A DNA stretch of 64,000 nucleotides from Zygnema cylindricum (taxonomy: Eukaryota; Streptophyta; Zygnematophyceae; Zygnematales; Zygnemataceae): contig JBBHKE010000420.1 in the NCBI GenBank assembly GCA_037447655.1, positions 62,001 to 126,000 on the forward strand, given 5' to 3'. Position numbers and translations under genes: made by a program. Positions 1 through 11,097 of this stretch are shown one piece after another. The notes beneath the pieces are model-generated. The model ran no database searches, had not been told where the DNA came from, and worked only from the letters and a program-made list of their open reading frames with translations. The first letter of the stretch is position 1, and the number at the start of each line of letters is the position of its first letter.

Positions 1-1138
1 GAGAGTTAGCATTCTCCAAACTTTTGGTGTTCAAAATTTGAATTTTAATAATATGCGCGTCGGTGAATTATCAAAATATTATAGGCGACACAGACAAAGC
101 GGGAAACTTTTTAAAAATGGCTCAGTTTTGAGAGAGGGAGCATGCACGTGGAAGGCGGCGAACGATTTTCATTAATGTTGCTAATTGTTTGTACGGATCG
201 ATTTTGGTATGGCGACGGGTATGGCAGGCGGTTGGTGTCACATCGTGCTGGAGCCGTAATGTTTGCGTGGATATAAAATTGTCCATGTGTAATCATGGGC
301 AACCAATCACAATATGCTTGAGACGAAGTGGTTGTCAAGTTTGTTCATTTTGGACCAATTTAGAATGAGAGTTTACTTTAATACAACATCACATTAACGT
401 TATTACCGGTCACTAGCCGAAGATACAGATGGGAGTGCAACCATTTTAGAGTTAACACACATATTAGCATCAATTCACTCTAATAAAATAAAGCATCACG
501 ACAATATTATCGTAAAGAACTCTTATTAACGTACAGTGTCAAGATACAACGGACAAGCGACACCCTTTTTAGACAACAAGCGTTGTGTAAACATTACAAC
601 CGTACAAATGACGCAACTTGCAATTTGACAAAAAATGTGCGCTTTACGGCGTAGCGCTGACGCTTAACCGCGGTAAAATAGTCTGACATGCACATGTGAA
701 TCTTTTACATGACGGCGTACGGATTTCAAAAAAAAATTGAATGGGTACTAATATTAATGTAAACATGTTTGCGACCGACATTAATTTTTTCAAAGACCCA
801 AAATAGAATTATTAAACAATTAGAATGTATGTTTTTTTTCAAAATTTTCAAATTCTTAATTAGCTTAAACCATTGTAATTTTCCATACACGCTAAAGAAA
901 CTTCTACGCTAATAGCGATTGGAGGTGTATTAGCGATTGGCGGTGTACAACACTGTACTGCACAGTCTAGGCTATACTTTACTCACATTGGCTATGTCCC
1001 TTTTAAATTTTGCGAAGTAAAAAAAAACAAGATTTTTTTTTGTATATCCAACTCAGGATATTGGACGGTCACGATTGAATCCGTGAAACTGCGTCGAATT
1101 ATTGTACTTTTGTGCCGCGTACTCCGGAGTCTGGACTG
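1..1138. other. intergenic, no gene seen
   Basis: I see no convincing coding sequence here. Short open frames lack recognisable domains. The right part holds the end of a small inverted-repeat element, listed separately. Confidence 0.6.
840..948. mobile_element. MITE end, GTACACCG family, partial
   Basis: The segment ends in TGTACACCGCCAATCG read from the right. It shares its subterminal words (a TTAGC run, then ACGCTAAAGAAA, then a TA-rich spacer) with the complete 225-bp element at 28737-28961. The end is stacked: two copies of a TAGCGATTGG-GGTGTA terminus follow one another. The left end was not found. Confidence 0.45.
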
Positions 1139-2081
1139 TAGTGTTGGATATCGGGAAATTTCATATTGCGACAATGTTGATATTTGATACATCAAAGATT
1201 GATCAAGCAGAATCCTCGATATATCGTACCGAGACCAACATAAATTATCGCGATATATATCGCGATGTATAGTATTTTATAAAATATAATATTTTTATAT
1301 AATATGTTATTTTAGCGATAAAGACAAATGGTCTGATACGCAAAGTACGACGTGATTTGCGTTACGTGACTTAAAGGTACAGGGCGCAAAATGTAACCGA
1401 CAAAAAATTGCTAATACTGTAATTTACATAATTACTTATTTGGGGTATGGTGCATCAGGAGGTCTTTGTAATAGTACGAACAACAAAATTTCTATATTAC
1501 AGAGGCCTCGGTTACATCGCGTATCGTCTGTAAACAAGTTTTTACATACATGTTTTAAGTTGAGTGGTTCCTTGTAAGTTGATGACCAAATCTCTAAAAT
1601 CGTCAAAGATTTGAAACCGACCATTTTCGTATGGAAAATCCGTACTTGCATATTACGTACGTGTACTTCGCAAGTGTGTGGTTCCTTGTAAGTTGATGAC
1701 CAAATCTCTAAAATCGTCAAAGATTTGAAACCGACCATTTTCGTATGGAAAATTCGTACTTGCATATTACGTACGTGTATTTCGCAAGTGTGAGATCTGC
1801 TTCACTCTGTTGACTTTCAGGAAAAAATCGTACTTCTTTTCGGCAAAGATTTTACGGTCACCTTGTCCGAAGGCACGTGACTTTGGAGACCAGTGAAAAT
1901 TTTCATTTTTTTTTAAATGCCGCGATATATCGACGATACGATATACTATATACTGGCAATATATCGGCGATATATCGCGATATTTTGATTTTGGATATAT
2001 CGAAGCGATATATCGATTATCGGGTACCTGAAATTCAATATATATCGAATATCGACAAACGGTCCTCGATACCCAACACTA
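1139..2081. mobile_element. hAT-like non-autonomous element, family B copy 1
   Basis: The ends are inverted repeats beginning TAGTGTTGGATATCG on the left and ending CGATACCCAACACTA on the right. This fits the hAT terminal consensus. Flanking 8-mers CTGGACTG and GTGGTCTG match at six of eight positions, so the target duplication is imperfect. Both ends are full of ATATCG/CGATAT words and match, in the opposite orientation, the element at 31724-32140. No transposase is encoded, and the body includes a 115-bp tandem duplication. Confidence 0.75.
1563..1791. repeat. tandem duplication, 115-bp unit, inside hAT-like element
   Basis: Two nearly identical units start at 1563 and 1678, both beginning GTGGTTCCTTGTAAGTTG. 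They make a long open minus-strand frame look repetitive, but I see no reason to think it is coding. Confidence 0.85.
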
Positions 2082-3369
2082 GTGGTCTGTTATCCGGTAC
2101 TTTCATGATTCGGAGTATTGTTGGATTGTGATATAGTACAGATAATAATAATACATGGGAAATATTATAGTACAATGTACCTTAGAATATATTGGCTAAA
2201 ACATTTTTTTGGCCCCAATGCGATATATCGCTTCGGTTCTTCTCTGAATAGATAACTTTGACTATCGCAAATATCGCGATAGAAAGTTCACCGTTACTAA
2301 TTCCCCTGCTATGTTCTGCCATATTCTAATCTTCGCATAAGTGTTATCATTTTATATTCTTTTCCTTCTACGTTTCCTTTTTTGTTTATTAATATTTATT
2401 GTTATTATAATTTTTATTATTAACTACAATTAATTATTACTATTCGGTATAATATACCCTAAATATTCTCCCTAAACGCAAACCTTAGCCTTAAACTTCC
2501 CGTGGTGTCCATCCGAGGCACAAGAACTTAAAACCACACCACCATCGAGGATCTGCAAGCCAAACCAGCACCACCGATTAAAATTAAAATTGTTGACAAA
2601 AATAACAAAAGAACAAAACTCAATACAAAAAAGAGAAAACATGTAGAAACTTACTCATGGTTTTCGCCCTACACAGTGCATCTTTTAGAGATGGCACCAG
2701 CCGGATGACGGACCTTTGCGAACTTCAGCTCTGCTTTTAAAAATACTTGCTTTTCGGAGCATGGCTAGTGGCACGAGTAACTTCCAAAAAAAAGCCTGAA
2801 ACGAGTAGAAAAGCAAAACAAAACGAGTAGAAAAGCAAAACAAAACAATATGAACAGGACAAAGGACAATGACAGAGTAGAAAAAATCCAGGATACAAGA
2901 TACAAAATTGCAAATTGGAAATTAAATGAATAGTTATAGTTGTATTTTGAGTTTTTTTTTTAGCTAAATTTGATTAAACGTTTGAACACTTATGCCATTT
3001 TCATTACTAAGTTGTCAAATAATTGTTTCTGTCAGTTGTACAATTTCAGTTAACGTACAAAATGTACAATTTACACAAAAAACTGCTAACTTCAAACAAC
3101 CTTTGGTTGCCATTTGACATTTTGTTTTCCATCAGTTTGTTTTTGTCCAAATTACACGTGCCTTTGAGTAAACAAAAACATAAAACAAAATTTCGTATTA
3201 AAATAATGTGTTATTCACCTCCTTTTTTTATGGCAAATTACGTTTTATATGAGTCTTGGAGTCGGTTCATCCATTGTATAAGTGTGGTATAACTCATATT
3301 TTTGTTATTCTCTAATAATCCAACAACCACATCAAGTGTAATAACAACATTTGGGTGGCTTTGTCCACT

Positions 3370-3636
3370 CTAAAAAAATTCATACTGATTTAAATCAACT
3401 TGATAAGCTTGCGCTACGTTTGGGTTACGCTGTTTTAACGTATCTCGGATGATCCGTGCTCTATATGCCTCATTATATTGTGGGGGGATTTCTTTTCCTA
3501 CATTGCTATCGTCATCTTCTAAATGAACAATTTTTTTAGAGTTTCCAAATGCGAGCCCTAAGACAATACTAGGTAAAATCTGGAAAATTCTCTTACGCCA
3601 AGAAAACATTGAAAAGAAAAAAATTATGAAGAACAA
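3370..3636 (-). CDS. unrecognised 88-aa open frame
   Basis: I do not recognise this product. The frame starts with a phenylalanine-rich hydrophobic stretch. Residues 30-88 look more protein-like, with an acidic LEDDD patch and a mixed charged helix rich in R, N, Q and Y. Lengths like this arise by chance in AT-rich DNA, so it could be spurious or an exon or transposon remnant. Confidence 0.15.
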   Translation of the reverse strand: MFFIIFFFSMFSWRKRIFQILPSIVLGLAFGNSKKIVHLEDDDSNVGKEIPPQYNEAYRARIIRDTLKQRNPNVAQAYQVDLNQYEFF

Positions 3637-3776
3637 AAAAAAAAATATATATATATATTAAAAAAAACCTTTAAATGTTTAAATTTAAAAAAAGTAGGTG
3701 AAAGAAAAACAAGTAAAAGAATAAAAATAGATGAAAAAAAAAGAAAAAAAAACGAATAACTAAAATACAAAATTGT

Positions 3777-3863
3777 ACGATTTAGGGTTAAGCTGTAGGA
3801 TTTAGGGTTATGCTGTCAGATTTAGGGTTAGATTGAGGATTTAAGGTTACGTTGTATGATTTA
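3777..3863. repeat. degenerate 18-bp repeat with TTTAGGG words
   Basis: About four units of the form GATTTAGGGTTA plus a variable spacer. The core resembles plant telomere repeats but the period is about 18-20 bp, so it is an interstitial local repeat and not a telomere. Confidence 0.6.
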
Positions 3864-4062
3864 GCTGTAGGTTTCAACACCAGATACGCTAAAACGTAAA
3901 TTAAAACCTATGGTTAAAGCTTACGTAAAAGATAGATTAACATCTTCCATGTTTACTTACGTTTCAAAACAATACAATTTGAAACGCAATCAATTGTGAT
4001 ACATATTGAAAAAGGTTGACTCACATTAGAGCGTACAGAATTCGCGCAAAGAGGTAATTTAC

Positions 4063-4962
4063 TAGTGTTGTGTATCGGTAAGGATTTGCCAATAACCGAT
4101 ATGGGCATTTTTTCAGGTAGCCGATAATCGATATATTGGTAGGATATATCGTTATCAGTGTTATCGCCGATAAATAACCAATATTTATCGGTTATTGTCG
4201 GCGATAACATCGATATCGATAACTATTGGTGATATATGTACGGACCGTACAGATAAATGTACGACCAGGTCACTTAACTGTACGTGTTATTCCCCGACGC
4301 GCCGTACTCACAACCCCTATCTACTAAGGTGGCTACAAATCAGATCATTTGTACAAGCTGAAAATACAATAGACGGCATAAGATATACACGACTCTAGTA
4401 CGACTCTAGTTAAAACGATGTACCTTTCACATCCGACGCCATGGCTTTGTCCCTTTCTTCCTTCGGATCTACTAGAAACCTATCACGTTTCCATCCGTTG
4501 GCTTTTTTGCATAGGCCGCCAAAAAAACCATTTCGTGATGCCGATGCTCAGATTGACCGTCCGTTCGTATTTTCTCATTGAAAGTTGTTTGTTCGATTCT
4601 ATTGGCGCATCAAATTTTCTTTTCCATCCGTTGTACTTTGTGTCCGCTGTCCTATTTTCGTTCCATGGTCGTCAGTTTGTCGGTACAATGCCGTGCGTTC
4701 CCGTAAATTTTTGTTCAGTTAACCGACCAGAATGTACTACTAAGTGCAAAGTATTTTTTCGTCAAATCCGTACATTTCTCGTAAAAAACCGTACATTTCC
4801 TGTAAATTTTCCGTTCAGTTTACCGGACATAAAGTAGAGAAAGTACAGAAAGTACATAAAATACAAAAAGTACAAATATATCGGAACCTTTGACCGTTCG
4901 ATAACTAATAACTATGGGTATCGGTGTTAACGCGATAAATTTTTTAGCGATACACAACACCA
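4063..4962. mobile_element. hAT-like non-autonomous element, family A copy 1 (900 bp)
   Basis: Terminal inverted repeats read TAGTGTTGTGTATCGGTAA at the left and, in reverse complement, TGGTGTTGTGTATCGCTAA at the right. The element is flanked by a perfect 8-bp duplication TAATTTAC (4055-4062 and 4963-4970), the size made by hAT transposases. The interior shares blocks with the element at 18848-19666 in reverse orientation, for example ATGTACCTTTCACATCCGAC near 4424. No transposase domain is visible; the open frame at 4418-4837 is not recognisable. Confidence 0.9.
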
Positions 4963-4970
4963 TAATTTAC

Positions 4971-5419
4971 ATTGGAAAGTACAGAATTCAATATTACCAC
5001 GTACGGACATCCGCGAGGAGAGTTAATCTACCCTAAAAAGTACGGAATTTCACTTTCGACCGTACGGAAATCGACTTATAACGTCACATTTTGGAGTAAG
5101 TAAATTGTACATGCTGATTTGTCTTGATGTACATAACTTCTATTCTTTCAAAATACTTTCTCCTCCTTTCAAATACTCGTTTAATAATGACTGTATGATA
5201 TTTTTATAATTTCTGCATATGCTCCTGATTTCACGTAGTGTACTAAAAACTTTTCGCCAGCGGCGCCAAACGACAATATGATTGTATTTTTTTTTTTATG
5301 TCATACGTAAAGTGTTTTCACGTGACGCGCGACTCCTTTATTTTTTTTGTTTTTAATGTCATAAGTGAAGTGTTCTCACGTGTGCGCGGCTCAGCTTATT
5401 CGACGGTACGTAATTTTTA
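4971..5419. other. intergenic, nothing recognised
   Basis: No gene, repeat array or element end was identified between the hAT-like element and the Helitron terminus. Confidence 0.5.
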
Positions 5420-5453
5420 CTAATATAAGACAAAAAATGCCCGTTACACGGGC
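5420..5453 (-). other. Helitron 3' terminus with hairpin
   Basis: On the minus strand a perfect 6-bp stem hairpin (GCCCGT, loop GTA, ACGGGC at 5439-5453) is followed about 18 bases on by TTAG and then T. Canonical Helitron ends are a hairpin, a short spacer, then CTRR before a T. The final tetramer deviates by one base. Confidence 0.65.
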
Positions 5454-5728
5454 AAGGTTCGTGTTGTGTGCGTTTATGTTTGTACGAAGTTTTTATATAC
5501 TGATATTTGGGAACAACTACAGGTGGGTCTTTTGATGAAGTATACGAATGTGAATAATATTTGGGAATAACATCAATAAAGTGTTTTGATTTACAACACA
5601 AATTTAGACAGTTTTACACAATTTTATACCGACATAATGCCCCTTGTAAGATGTCATTTTGTGCAAACAAATATGTTTTGAAGTTCATAATCATATTTAG
5701 TCTACTTCACATAACTATACTTAACTAA

Positions 5729-5836
<108 letters not shown>

Positions 5837-5950
5837 ACTGTCAAAAATCAAATGTTTATTTTTAGCTACAGATTTCATGTTGGTGTGTTTTGTTACACAA
5901 AATGCATTTGAAATCAAAACCTTAGCATATCATTAGTCTACTTGTTTCAC

Positions 5951-6184
5951 TTATAATTTAACTGATGTACAATTTGCATTAATAACACTTTTGTAAACAA
6001 CATTCTTAGTAAACGTTCCGTTTTTATCCTCAAGTATCGGTTTTTCAATCAACACTTTTACATTGGCACGTGAAGTAACTCGCGAGAATGCCATATATAG
6101 TTGTCCGTGTGCAAACAGTGATTGGGGCAAATACATACCCAAGTGGTGTATTGATTGTCCTTATGCTTTGTTGATTGTCATGGT
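5951..6184 (-). pseudogene. Helitron helicase C-terminal fragment
   Basis: The translation shows the end of a Pif1-like superfamily 1 helicase: a T-I-N-K then G-Q-S block, then FAHGQLYMAFSRVTS and V-K-V-L-I, the last conserved motifs of Helitron helicases. An in-frame TAA replaces the residue just before the GQS block. Helicase motifs I to V are absent, because the sequence switches to LTR-derived DNA at about 6185. Confidence 0.9.
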
Positions 6185-6185
6185 G

Positions 6186-6560
6186 TCATGTCGTACGATA
6201 GCCATACAAAAAGTACTATGGGCCGAGTACCTTTCTGTACTGTACAGTGATTATATTGGCTCCGTACTTCAATAGTTTAAAGATCAGAGAGGGGTTAAGG
6301 ACTTAGGAGAATTAGAAGTAGCCGCCTCTCTTCGAGAGTGCTCCTGTATAAAAGGTCATCTTTGATTATTGATAATTAACTGCTCAGGGGAGAAAATTCA
6401 AGGATTTTTTTTGTAATAGACTCAAAGGAGTCTGCTCTTCCAAGAGATACAATCTTGTCATCTGTATTATGTCAGGGTGTTAGTAATACTCATACAAAAG
6501 ACTAAGGGATTGAAGCTATCCTAGAGGCTTCTGGTAAGCTGCCTATTTTGAGTACCAATG
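6186..6560 (+). repeat. LTR fragment, family B, inside the Helitron
   Basis: The sequence runs collinear with other members of the 52.8-kb copia LTR family: a GTAC-rich stretch, a GGGGTTAAGGACTTAGGA block, an AACTGCTCAGGGGAG block, the hairpin at 6418-6433, and a final CTATGGAGGTCT-like block. Both LTR ends are missing. It lies exactly between the two surviving Helitron coding pieces. Confidence 0.7.
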
Positions 6561-7653
6561 GAGGTCTCAGAGTTGAAATTATCGCGCTGGAACTTGAGTC
6601 TTTGTTGCTCTACTTTTGCATATTGGTCTACACAATACTGTTGGAATACGCGACCGACTTTGTGTATTAAGTTGTTTTCTCCTACACGTGTGAATAAGCG
6701 ATATGTTGCATATGTTCTTGTAGAGACACGTCTTCCATTTGACATTGTCAAACCGAAATGCCACCCTATTTCACCATACGGAAATAGAAGTGGGTATTGA
6801 AGTGGGTCATATAATGCATGTGACTCAAAGATCCGCATCATTCGATTCCCTCCTCTTACATTTATAACTATATCTCTTCCCTCGATATTTTCTTTTGGGT
6901 TAACCAAAATCGCTGCCACTTCTTCTACTTGTGGTCGATTGTAACGACGTTGGTCTAAAATGTGAACAGTATCTTTTAATACTAAGCGTAATTCAAGGGC
7001 TTCATCTATTCGTTCTCCTGCTGATATAAATTGTTGCCCCAAAGGGTTATGTCTCTTCATCATATTCTGAATCATTGTCACTACATCGAGGTCTTATCCA
7101 TCCAAAATACTCATTCGCCTGCTTACTTGCGTCTCTATTGATGTGTCAAACACGTAGACTTGTGCAAATGCAACTTCGTTTTCTTGAGGTAACAGTTGAC
7201 CTATTCGTTGACATATTGTTCCTTGAATACAGAAATTGAAAGGGCCATCACTTGCTCCAATCAATTGGTCATTGAGAGGTAATATTGTCGATGCACCAAG
7301 TGAGGTAAACGAAAACACCATGCTATATGAACGAATTTTATTCAAAAAATAAGCATTGCTATACAAAGTTAAAAGCTCTGACCAAGGCGTTTCATATTAA
7401 CCAAGTTGTAATTTGCCAAGTACACAACAAACTCTTGGGTCTCTCCTAACCATTTTTGTGCTTTGCAATGAGTGCATGTAATTTCCATAAGTGGAAACCT
7501 ATCTCGTTCTGGATAGATATAATGTTCAAGAAATCCTAAAGCGATTTTCAGCACCCCTCCACGTCGTCGTGTGATACGTTGACTTTGACGGTCACCTTCT
7601 GTGCGTCTTCGGTTGTCACGTTGTTCTCCTATCAAATTTTGTTGTTGTACGGT
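6561..7653 (-). pseudogene. Helitron Rep, Helitron-like N domain
   Basis: Three minus-strand frames (7369-7653, 7094-7366, 6561-7081) align in order to the N half of Helitron Rep proteins. The first has a C-T-H-C-K-A zinc motif. The second has S-F-T-S-L-G-A and I-C-Q-R-I-G-Q-L-L-P. The third has HNPLGQQF, the L-Y-D-P-L-Q-Y-P-L-L-F-P-Y-G block and the QQYCVDQYAKVEQQRL block. Small frameshifts separate the frames. The HUH nuclease active-site region that should follow is lost at the junction near 6560. Confidence 0.9.
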
Positions 7654-7764
7654 GTGTGTAATTCTGTGTCCCCCATTTGGACTGCAAAATTCAAGAAGCT
7701 TATAGGTAGTTTTTCACTAACCCACTTTCAACTAGAACAACTGCTACCCAAGCAGACAAATAGA

Positions 7765-7870
7765 GAATCTGACTGCATTCCTATGCAGTCTGGACTCCCC
7801 ACAGTCCACAGCAAAAAGAATGAATCTGACTGCATTCCTATGCAGTCTGGACTCCCCACAGTCCACAGCA
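7765..7870. repeat. tandem duplication, 53-bp unit, in the solo LTR
   Basis: Two identical units begin at 7765 and 7818 with GAATCTGACTGCATTCC. Each carries one TGGACT-CCCCAC-AGTCCA hairpin (7791-7808 and 7844-7861), so this LTR has the hairpin twice. Confidence 0.9.
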
Positions 7871-8433
7871 AAAAGAATCACTGAAAATGACCAACCAGGC
7901 GATTAATTATCAAGTGGCGAAGTTGCCAATATTTATACAAGCTTGTTGGGAGAGTTGCGGCTACCTCCTCAATCCTCTAAGTCCTAAACCCTTCTCACAA
8001 CCCCTATTTACTGATGTACGAACCTAATTGAAAACTGTACAGTACAGAAAGGTACTAGGGCCAATGTACTTTTTATACGGCATGTGTACGACAAGGCCAT
8101 GGAGTGGAGGTCTATCTCCTGCAGAGTGGTCCCTGCGCTCCCCATAATCCCTACTTCCTAATAATATCTTGCCATGTGTCGACGGGTCATGTCACGTCCG
8201 AAAACGGCCAAGGCGGCTATTTCGGAATCTCGGCGATGATGTGGACCGTCGGATCCAAACCGGCTTTTAATGTTCGCCGTCCAAAATAACAAATGTTCGG
8301 TACATTTGTTTCGTACGCACTAAAACTTAACTAGTTTCTATGTCCTTAATTTATTATTCCGTTGAACGAATTAATGATCTCGCTAATGTTTAAATAATTA
8401 TCAAACACAATGTATCCTAACAAACTACTACGA

Positions 8434-8508
8434 CAGACCGGTAAGAGCTGACGGCTACGCCTCGCTCTGCCGGTCAGAGGTTCAAGTCCTAATGGACTCA
8501 ACCTTTTG
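8434..8508 (+). other. tRNA-like module antisense to the LTR
   Basis: The stretch GACCGGTAAGAGCTGACGG is followed, about 30 bases later, by GGTTCAAGTCC, a perfect match to the pol III B-box consensus. The first block loosely fits an A box. It does not fold into a full tRNA cloverleaf that I can support. Equivalent antisense B-box-like sequences occur in the two LTRs of the 52.8-kb element. Confidence 0.45.
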
Positions 8509-8717
8509 TTGAGAGTGACTTAGGTCACTCTTTAGTCCTGCCTATGGAGCTGAGGTAGCCATGGCTCCACAGCCCTCTCTCTCCTTCAGTGACTACAACA
8601 AGTATGGGGGATAGAGAGAGAAGGTGGAGGTAGGCTGCAATTGCTTTTTCTTTTAGTTATTTTACCTAATTAAGACCTAGAAAATACCTTCCCAAAATCA
8701 GTGATTTCAACAGTGTG

Positions 8718-9101
8718 TTTTCTAAATTCAGGCTCTTCAATGGATTCGTGAGTAAATTCGGTGTTGTATTGAATAACATTAGCTTCTTGTCCAGCAGCTT
8801 GAGTTCTTTCATCCTCGTCATGATGCTGAGAAAAATGTTCTTCGACATAAATAGTACATATTTTTGCGGTCCATATGTCATTCTCCCTTAACTTTAAGTT
8901 CACTGTATGTTGCTTTTCCACGTCATGAAGGTTTTCCCTTGCCACCCTGCTTGCAGTGTTAACCTTTAATGCACGTTTTGCTCGTTTTCTTTCTCGATCT
9001 TTCAGTAGTCGCTCTTCACGCTTTTCAAGGGTTTCTTGTGCTCATTTCCTTCCACGTTCTTGACGTAACTTTTCATTGCGTTGAACACTTGTTTCTTTCA
9101 T
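8718..9101 (-). pseudogene. Helitron Rep N-terminal charged region, copy 1
   Basis: A minus-strand frame rich in R, K and E (QRNEKLRQERG, then EKREERLLKDRERKRAK) runs into an acidic, glutamine-rich stretch and stops at the solo LTR. Such Arg/Glu-rich leaders precede the zinc motif in many Helitron Rep proteins. One in-frame TGA interrupts it near 9042. Confidence 0.55.
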
Positions 9102-9360
9102 CGATGTGGGTCTAACTCCATCCACATGTCGAATGTGGTAATTACGTATACTACTTTGGACCTACTCCAATTTCTCCTTCCACTTCTTTAATTGCGTTTT
9201 ATTTTACAGTTATTTTACTGTTAAAGCTTAAATACAACAATAATTTATTTACGTTTAAAATAATAATGTTACTTTAATGTTGGGGTAGTCCATTTTTTCT
9301 ATTTTCATGAGAGTTTTTTTAATTAAGCATTCAAATGCGTACATTCCCGATCAGATTGCT

Positions 9361-9711
9361 TTACGTGTTAAAAGTGTGACTATAATCTACATGGGAACTA
9401 CAATCACAACGTGGTTTCATAAACCACACAAACTCACATTTTTCTCGTTTTCTTTCACGGTCTTTAAATTGGCTTTGTTCTCGTTCTTCAAAGGTTTCTC
9501 GCGCGTGTTTGGTAGCAGCTCGTTGTGCGTCGTTGCGTTGTGATTGTGTTGGTACACCATCACCCCGTCCTTGTTCTACTACATATGTAACTCTTTTTTT
9601 TTCACGCTCTTTGCGCAACCGTTCTTCGCGTTGATTTGCAGTATTTTGGGTCGTAGTAGAAGTGTGTGTGGCGGTTGGTAGTCCATGTGGTGGATTAGAC
9701 CTTGCGTCCAC
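9361..9711 (-). pseudogene. second copy of the charged Helitron leader
   Basis: Residues about 60-95 of this 116-aa frame (QSQRNDAQRAATKHARETFEEREQ, split over several charged heptads, ending F-K-D-R-E-R-K-R) resemble the 8718-9101 copy. This suggests a tandem duplication or a second Helitron remnant. No other Helitron domain follows. Confidence 0.4.
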
Positions 9712-11097
9712 GCATAAAATATAGTATATACATGTCTTTCAATTCCTACTGGCATGTCTCATTCTATTTTTCATCAAACTTTTATTAGCCACATGAACAA
9801 AGGGTACAACGATTATATGTACGTCATAAATAACAAATTATATTTTCATTCATCTTTACTCACTTTCATTATATTTTTCAAACTCAAACCCATCATATTA
9901 GCTTTTTTAATAGGAAGAGATAAATGGCATGCATTTGTCCCACATACACATTTTACGACATTTTTATGGATTTTTTTTACTTTGGGATCTTTATCCTACT
10001 AACAAATCGAAAGACTTAAGAAGACAACTAATAACGTCATTTCATAAAGTTCTTTAACAATTCCCATACTATTTACATGGAATAATAACCATAAAGTGAT
10101 TATTTTATCTCACCTGAATGATATTGTATTTCTTCAGTTGTAGGTTCAAGCATCTATTGGGCCCAAATGCCACCCTTGAACGTATTTCCGAAAGGTAAAA
10201 GCATTATGCGTTTAACGTGCTTGTTAACTCTCTCGATTTATGTTCAATTCAAATAGACGTACTAACGTCAACACATGTTACACCATCAACCATAACACGA
10301 TTGAATAAACAACTTGAAAACATAACACACATTTTTTAGTAAGCCCAAATGTCACTTCTGTACCGTCATGCGTTCTATGTGCTAATTAAATTTATCGGTT
10401 CATGTTCAACTGAAAAGCATACTATTGTAGGTTACACACTTTACAACATAAACCATAACATGATTCAATGCAACAACACAAACACATTACAAACTCTTTC
10501 AAACTACAACATTACAATCTCTTTCAAACTCAACAATGATTAATCAAACGTTGAGTGAATTAAAGTACGCTACTCATATCTACACATTTTGCACCATTTT
10601 CATAAACAAACACCACTTTGAAAAAAGAAATTCATTTTTGATGTGCATCGTGTACACCAACAAATGTTGAACAAACCCCACTTTCAAACGAAAAAAGCGA
10701 TTTTTTTGAAAAAATTATAACTCTACATCGTACATCTTTATACAAATCAGCTTACCTTAGTAAAGTTGTCTTTGAACACCTGTAGGTTGAGGCGTAAAAT
10801 GAGCCGAAATGGCATGGTCGTTCCAAAATTCAATGCATCCAAAGTTGTACAATTGAGCCAATTATTTTTCAGCTTGAGTAGGCGTACAAATGTTATGAAT
10901 GTTTTTTTGATTGTCATGAAGTCTACAGACGTACAAAATGAATTCTGACATGTGCTAAATTTTCGCAATCTGCACGCTATGGGCCACTTTTAGCGGACCG
11001 CGCTTACTTTTAACGGCGTTTTTTTAGGGGTCGGTACGGCCAATAGTTTATACGACGACCTCTTGGCGATGCTAGCAGTGTTAGATTATGCCAGCCG
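9712..11097. other. intergenic, no gene recognised
   Basis: AT-rich DNA with only short open frames. A diverged duplication near 10150-10480 is the only structure I can point to. Confidence 0.5.
10150..10480. repeat. diverged tandem duplication, about 185-bp period
   Basis: The segments near 10158-10310 and 10343-10475 share blocks in the same order: GCCCAAATG-CAC, ATGCGTT, a TTATGTTCAA-like block, and AACCATAACA-GATT. Divergence is high. Confidence 0.4.

Larger units (their letters stand above)
2082..4054. other. intergenic, no named gene
   Basis: AT-rich DNA. A shard of hAT-like ATATCG sequence lies near 2215-2290, and a short tandem GAGTAGAAAAGCAAAACAAAA repeat near 2790-2850. Apart from the weak open frame at 3370-3636 and the TTTAGGG-like repeat at 3777-3863, I see nothing. 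Confidence 0.5.
7659..8712 (-). mobile_element. solo LTR, family B, with 5-bp target duplication
   Basis: On the minus strand the unit starts TGTTGAAATCACTGA and ends CAGAATTA. It is flanked by GTGTG on both sides (7654-7658 and 8713-8717). Its length of 1054 bp and block order match the LTRs of the element at 52768-62803. No internal retroelement sequence adjoins it, so it is a solo LTR left by LTR-LTR recombination. It splits the Helitron coding region. Confidence 0.9.

Noticed and set aside
8434-8508. Functional tRNA gene
   Set aside because: A B box is present, but I could not build the acceptor and anticodon stems of a full cloverleaf, and the stretch lies in an LTR.
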